Source of the DNA: Bacteroidia bacterium | Lineage (GTDB): Bacteria > Bacteroidota > Bacteroidia > J057 | DNA length: 64,000 bases | Assembly (NCBI GenBank): GCA_041391665.1 | Contig: JAWKNO010000003.1 | Coordinates: forward strand, 434,001 to 498,000 | Direction of reading: 5' to 3' | Shown here: positions 60,782 to 64,000 of the stretch, in pieces | How the letters are laid out: the number at the start of each line of letters is the position of its first letter | Position numbering within the stretch: position 1 is the stretch's first letter | Program-made: the position numbers and the translations under genes | The notes under the pieces: generated by a model | What the model was told of the DNA's origin: nothing | Databases searched by the model: none | Seen by the model: only the letters and a program-made list of their open reading frames with translations

Positions 60782-61088
60782 GCTCAAAGATTAATACCTT
60801 AGTATTTTCCACTTCTTCACGAAAATAGGGGTTCTGAAACTTTTTGTATTCAAGGATATCTACTTCCCTTTGAAGCAGGGTTTTAAGTCCCTGCCGGAAA
60901 TTATACAGATTGTCAAGGTATTCTCTCCCGGAGGAAATTGGTAAAAGCTGATACAGAAAATCAACATCAGAGCTTTCCAGAAATGAATGTTCATCCAGCG
61001 CTGATCCAAAAAGCCACAACTTTTCAATCTTATGTTTTTGACATAAGGCTCGAATTGCAGGCAAAATTTCTTGAATTTTCTTCACCAT
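60750..61088 (-). CDS. mntA: MntA-type nucleotidyltransferase antitoxin
   Basis: 112 residues. The minimal nucleotidyltransferase fold shows the G-S motif and acid pair in LWLFGSALDEHSFLESSDVD, with a third acid at REVDILEYKK. In MntA-HepT pairs this enzyme adds AMP to HepT and neutralises its RNase. The gene comes first and overlaps hepT. With hepT interrupted, MntA may now have nothing to neutralise. The 192 bp upstream to 61281 contain no gene, and its promoter lies there. Confidence 0.88.
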   Translation of the reverse strand: MVKKIQEILPAIRALCQKHKIEKLWLFGSALDEHSFLESSDVDFLYQLLPISSGREYLDNLYNFRQGLKTLLQREVDILEYKKFQNPYFREEVENTKVLIFEHGKKYEEISV

Positions 61089-61280
61089 CTTCCTTATAAA
61101 TTTTCACTAATATACTCAAAAAGTTTCGAATTTATTATACCAACCCCGTCACAAACCCCGCTTATCTGTTGTTTGACCTACTCCCGCTCCTTATCACGCC
61201 ACACGCAATCCGTCTAAACATTGAACCTCCCGGCCACCAGGGTGTAAAAGGTAACAGATCTTCCATTATTCCCTTCCATT

Positions 61281-63716
61281 ATGCTCCTCAACTACCTCAA
61301 AGTCGCGCTGCGCCACGCCCTCAGGCACAAATTGTACACAATACTCAACCTGCTGGGGCTGCTCATTGCTTTTACAGCTTTTGGTTTGATTTTGATCTAT
61401 CTGGACTACGAGACCGGGTTTGAAAACTTCAACTCCAAAGCCAGCCGGATTTTCAGGATTACACACCGCCAGGTCTTCGACAACGGCAGTGATGTCCATT
61501 GGGCACGTACCTATGCCGACTTTATCAACGAACTTCCCCGCCAGATACCGGAAGTAGAAACTTTGATCCGCTTCCAAAACCAGGAGCAGAAATACGTACG
61601 CATTGGGCAGGAGAAATTCAAACCCCAACACGCATATCTTACCGACGCCAATGTCTTTGAAGTGTTTGATTTCCCCTTTCTGGCAGGCGACCCCAGGACA
61701 GCACTGGCAAATCCACACTCCGTAGTGCTGACAGAATCGCTGGCAAAAGCTTACTTCGGAGCAGTAGATGTTGTAGGAAAATCGCTGAATGTTTGTGGCA
61801 ATTTTTCCCCGGAGGAAACGCCCCATACCGTTACCGGTGTTATGCGGGATCTTCCGCCCAATACACATATTCCCATCGATATGCTGATTTCTTTTCGGGA
61901 CTCAACCGAACGATCCTGGTGGGCGTATGTCTATATTCTCCTTAAAAAAGACGCTGAGGTACAAAGCGTAGAAGCAAAACTGCCCGGATTTATTGAAAAC
62001 ACCCAACCGGAGGGAAATCAGGGGCAAATGTTTTTGAATCTTCAACCCATAAAAGACATTCACCTACACTCAGACCTGGCGCGGGAAATCGTACCCAACG
62101 GCAATGCCCGCTACGTGCAAATCGTCTCCTTTGCCGGTCTGTTTATCCTGATTATCGCCATCATCAACTACCTTAACCTCAGCAGCGCCCTGGCCATCAG
62201 CCGGTCAAGGGAAATCGGCATGCGGCGGATTCTGGGTGCAGGAAACCGAAAACTGGTCTCTCTGGCTCTTGCAGAATCGGTCAGTTATACCCTGCTGGCA
62301 TCAGGGCTGAGTGTGGGAGTAATCAGGCTGCTGTTTCCCTGGTTTCAGTCTCTCACCAGTGTATCTTTTATGATGAATCCATGGGTAATGGCGGGAGAAA
62401 TGGCCGGTATTGCGGTGCTCAGCGGACTGGTTGCAGGTATTTATCCGGCCATTGTCCTGCTTACCAACGGAAACATGGAAATGCTCAGATCACGTCTGAC
62501 CCGCAGCGGCAAAAATAATTTTGATTTGAGACGTGTACTCGTCGCCGTACAATTGGGACTGGCTATCCTACTTTCGGGCAGCGCCATGGTCTCCTGGGCG
62601 CAGTTTCAGTACATCCATAAAAAAAACCTGGGCATCACCCGCGAACAGATACTCGCCATACCGGGTGTGCCTGACAAAGTCACAGAGGGGTTTCCACTGT
62701 TTCGGGACAAGGTTTCGGTGATCCCTGGTATAGTCAGCGTGGCAGCCTGTATGGAAGTCCCTTCCCGCGAAATCAGGGATACAGGGCCGCTGGTTGTGTT
62801 GGGGCGAAATCCACAGGAAGCGCCGGTTTCGGATGTGCAGGTGATCAGCCCGGGGTTTATAGAGACGATGGGACTGGAAATAATCGCCGGTGAGGATCAA
62901 ACCGGCAGTATACCTTATGGCGAGCCGCCACAGTTTTCTGCCGAATATCTGCCCGAACAGTATCTCGGAGAACGCCCCCGCAACTATATGCTCAACGAAA
63001 CCGCCATGCGTATGCTGGGATGGCAGGACCCTGACTCTGCCCTGGGGCAGCAGGTCAGCTGGTCTATTGGCAACTTCCAACTGGCAACCGGCCCGGTGAC
63101 CGCCATTGTAAAAGACTACCATCAGGAGACACTGAAAAACAAAATTGACCCGCTGGTATTTTTATTCGAGCCAATATGGCTGCGCACATTTCTGATCAAA
63201 GTGGAGACAGCGAATGTTCAGCAGACCGTTGGCAGAATACAAAATGCCTGGGATGAAATTTACCCCTCCTACCCCATGGAGTATCACTTTCTGGATGAGT
63301 TGTATGAAGATTTGTACAAAACAGAGCGCGTGCAACTTCGCCTGCTGGCGGCAGTAAGTGCGATGGCAATATTTATCGCGTTTATGGGGCTTTTCAGCCT
63401 GCTGGCCTGGTCGCTTCGCACGCGTATGCGGGAGATTGCTATCCGCCGGGTGATGGGTGCAGGACTGAAGGATATTATTCTGCTGCTGGGCAGAGAGTAT
63501 CTGTTTATGCTGGCAGCAGGTGCAGCGATTGCCATTCCCCTGAGTTATCACAGCGTTTCAGACTGGCTGACAACATTTGCCTACCACACCGACATTTCGC
63601 CGGGACATTATATATGGCCGCTGTTCGCCACTACTGCCTTGCTGGGAATTACGATTTATTTACAGACCCGGAGAGCCACACGGGCTAACCCGGCAGATAC
63701 TTTGCGTGACGAATAA
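61281..63716 (+). CDS. FtsX-like (MacB-type) ABC transporter permease
   Basis: 811 residues. Two repeats of the MacB/FtsX layout are seen: an N-terminal membrane helix (TILNLLGLLIAFTAFGLILI), a periplasmic MacB_PCD domain, then an FtsX bundle of three helices, and a second such set. The FtsX core ends with LLAWSLRTRMREIAIRRVMG and the preceding bundle has ALAISRSREIGMRRILGAGN. Such proteins work with an ATPase not encoded in this window, moving lipids, peptides or signals, and are very common in Bacteroidota. It is likely a stand-alone gene, with no ATPase neighbour seen. Confidence 0.92.
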   Translation: MLLNYLKVALRHALRHKLYTILNLLGLLIAFTAFGLILIYLDYETGFENFNSKASRIFRITHRQVFDNGSDVHWARTYADFINELPRQIPEVETLIRFQNQEQKYVRIGQEKFKPQHAYLTDANVFEVFDFPFLAGDPRTALANPHSVVLTESLAKAYFGAVDVVGKSLNVCGNFSPEETPHTVTGVMRDLPPNTHIPIDMLISFRDSTERSWWAYVYILLKKDAEVQSVEAKLPGFIENTQPEGNQGQMFLNLQPIKDIHLHSDLAREIVPNGNARYVQIVSFAGLFILIIAIINYLNLSSALAISRSREIGMRRILGAGNRKLVSLALAESVSYTLLASGLSVGVIRLLFPWFQSLTSVSFMMNPWVMAGEMAGIAVLSGLVAGIYPAIVLLTNGNMEMLRSRLTRSGKNNFDLRRVLVAVQLGLAILLSGSAMVSWAQFQYIHKKNLGITREQILAIPGVPDKVTEGFPLFRDKVSVIPGIVSVAACMEVPSREIRDTGPLVVLGRNPQEAPVSDVQVISPGFIETMGLEIIAGEDQTGSIPYGEPPQFSAEYLPEQYLGERPRNYMLNETAMRMLGWQDPDSALGQQVSWSIGNFQLATGPVTAIVKDYHQETLKNKIDPLVFLFEPIWLRTFLIKVETANVQQTVGRIQNAWDEIYPSYPMEYHFLDELYEDLYKTERVQLRLLAAVSAMAIFIAFMGLFSLLAWSLRTRMREIAIRRVMGAGLKDIILLLGREYLFMLAAGAAIAIPLSYHSVSDWLTTFAYHTDISPGHYIWPLFATTALLGITIYLQTRRATRANPADTLRDE

Positions 63717-63741
63717 GGCCGGAGAATCAGATTCCCCGGCC
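63717..63741. terminator. Hairpin between convergent genes
   Basis: GGCCGG (63717-63722) pairs with CCGGCC (63736-63741), with GAA/TTC extending the stem inside, just after the permease stop at 63716. The T-run is weak, so a role as terminator is fair but not certain. Confidence 0.55.
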
Positions 63742-63754
63742 ATACAGGATCATC

Positions 63755-64000
63755 TTACATTTCCCAGCCCTTGCGGTAGGTTCTGCCTACAAATTGATTG
63801 GCCTCCTCAAGGTTGGTGATACGCATATTTTCGCCATCCCACAAGAGTTTTTTACGGGCATAAAATTCCATTTTCCCCTTGTCATCTTCTTTTCGGAGCA
63901 TATAACTCCGAATCGCCAGATTGCCCATCAAAACGGTTTCCGTCATCGGGCCGGCATAGTCAAAAGAAGAAGTCAGGGCTTTATGTTCGGGGCTGTTAAA
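63755..64000 (-). CDS. Gfo/Idh/MocA-type oxidoreductase, 3' end only
   Basis: 82 residues from the right window edge; the 5' part lies outside. FNSPEHKALTSSFDYAGPMT, TVLMGNLAIRSYMLRKEDD and ITNLEEANQFVGRTYRKGWEM are the typical C-terminal end of the large Bacteroidota group of Gfo/Idh/MocA proteins, where the TVLMGNLAIR motif is well conserved. NAD(P)-dependent sugar or polyol oxidation is the usual activity; the part seen does not show a substrate. It is convergent with the permease gene. Confidence 0.85.
   Translation of the reverse strand, partial: FNSPEHKALTSSFDYAGPMTETVLMGNLAIRSYMLRKEDDKGKMEFYARKKLLWDGENMRITNLEEANQFVGRTYRKGWEM

Noticed and set aside
1..64000. tRNA or rRNA genes
   Set aside because: No cloverleaf-like segment with a T-loop GTTCRA box, and no rRNA sequence, was recognised on either strand by eye; a covariance-model search could still find one.

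Overview
The window comes from a chromosome of the phylum Bacteroidota. The signs are several secreted proteins with a type IX secretion (T9SS) C-terminal sorting domain, AT-rich -7 boxes close to TAnnTTTG, very few Shine-Dalgarno sites, a B12-dependent methylmalonyl-CoA mutase pair, and the NIPSNAP, DUF4143 and Gfo/Idh/MocA proteins usual in that phylum. A Saprospiria- or Cytophagia-like member is my guess, but the sequence alone does not fix the family. No rRNA, tRNA, CRISPR array or complete insertion sequence was seen.

Layout. 1-6 kb: the 3' part of an RND efflux pump faces, across a terminator, an ECF sigma / TPR anti-sigma-like pair and an alcohol dehydrogenase / phosphofructokinase operon. 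6.7-12 kb: a secreted thioredoxin-fold/SPOR protein with a Ser-x-x-Cys site, a HigBA toxin-antitoxin pair, an IscA-like Fe-S protein, and a Crp/Fnr regulator directly ahead of cydAB (cytochrome bd oxidase). 12-24.6 kb is accessory: an Rpn-type nuclease/transposase-like gene with a GKIE repeat, a minimal T9SS cargo, a visibly AT-rich four-gene cassette built around a P-loop GTPase (16.7-20.1 kb), a structured MITE-like element, a seven-blade FG-GAP secreted protein, and a membrane TIR protein with a C-terminal PDZ domain. 24.8-40.3 kb: a multi-domain GH81 laminarinase, a U32 peptidase-family protein, a MOSC protein, a sulfur block (SulP transporter, rhodanese, CstB-like persulfide dioxygenase-rhodanese) and a 1642-residue T9SS subtilase. 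40.5-42.3 kb: a three-gene operon of a HEPN-like protein, an unknown protein and a SecB-like chaperone, then a DUF1801 protein. 42.4-46.3 kb: methylmalonyl-CoA mutase small and large subunits. 46.3-49.2 kb: four secreted or small proteins, two of them paralogues with glycine-zipper tails. 49.5-52.1 kb: a TPR histidine kinase and NarL-type regulator. 52.2-54.6 kb: a RelE/ParE-type TA pair lying between two copies of the regulator's 3' end, a GC-rich AAA/DUF4143 ATPase, and the decayed tail of another such ATPase. 54.7-64 kb: PhoD, EttA, a membrane protein, NIPSNAP and LamG proteins, an MntA/HepT pair whose hepT carries an in-frame stop, an FtsX-like permease, and the 3' end of a Gfo/Idh/MocA oxidoreductase.

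How the parts fit. The core genes serve glycolysis, low-oxygen respiration, propionate/succinate interconversion, sulfide/persulfide handling, and secretion of polysaccharide- and protein-degrading enzymes through T9SS. Scattered among them are several putative conflict or defence modules (HigBA, GTPase cassette, TIR-PDZ, HEPN/SecB-like, RelE/ParE, MntA/HepT, Rpn). The best candidates for undescribed systems are the GTPase cassette at 16679-20091, the HEPN/unknown/SecB-like operon at 40523-41850, and the membrane TIR-PDZ protein at 22754-24577. All functional statements here rest on reading motifs by eye, with no database search.
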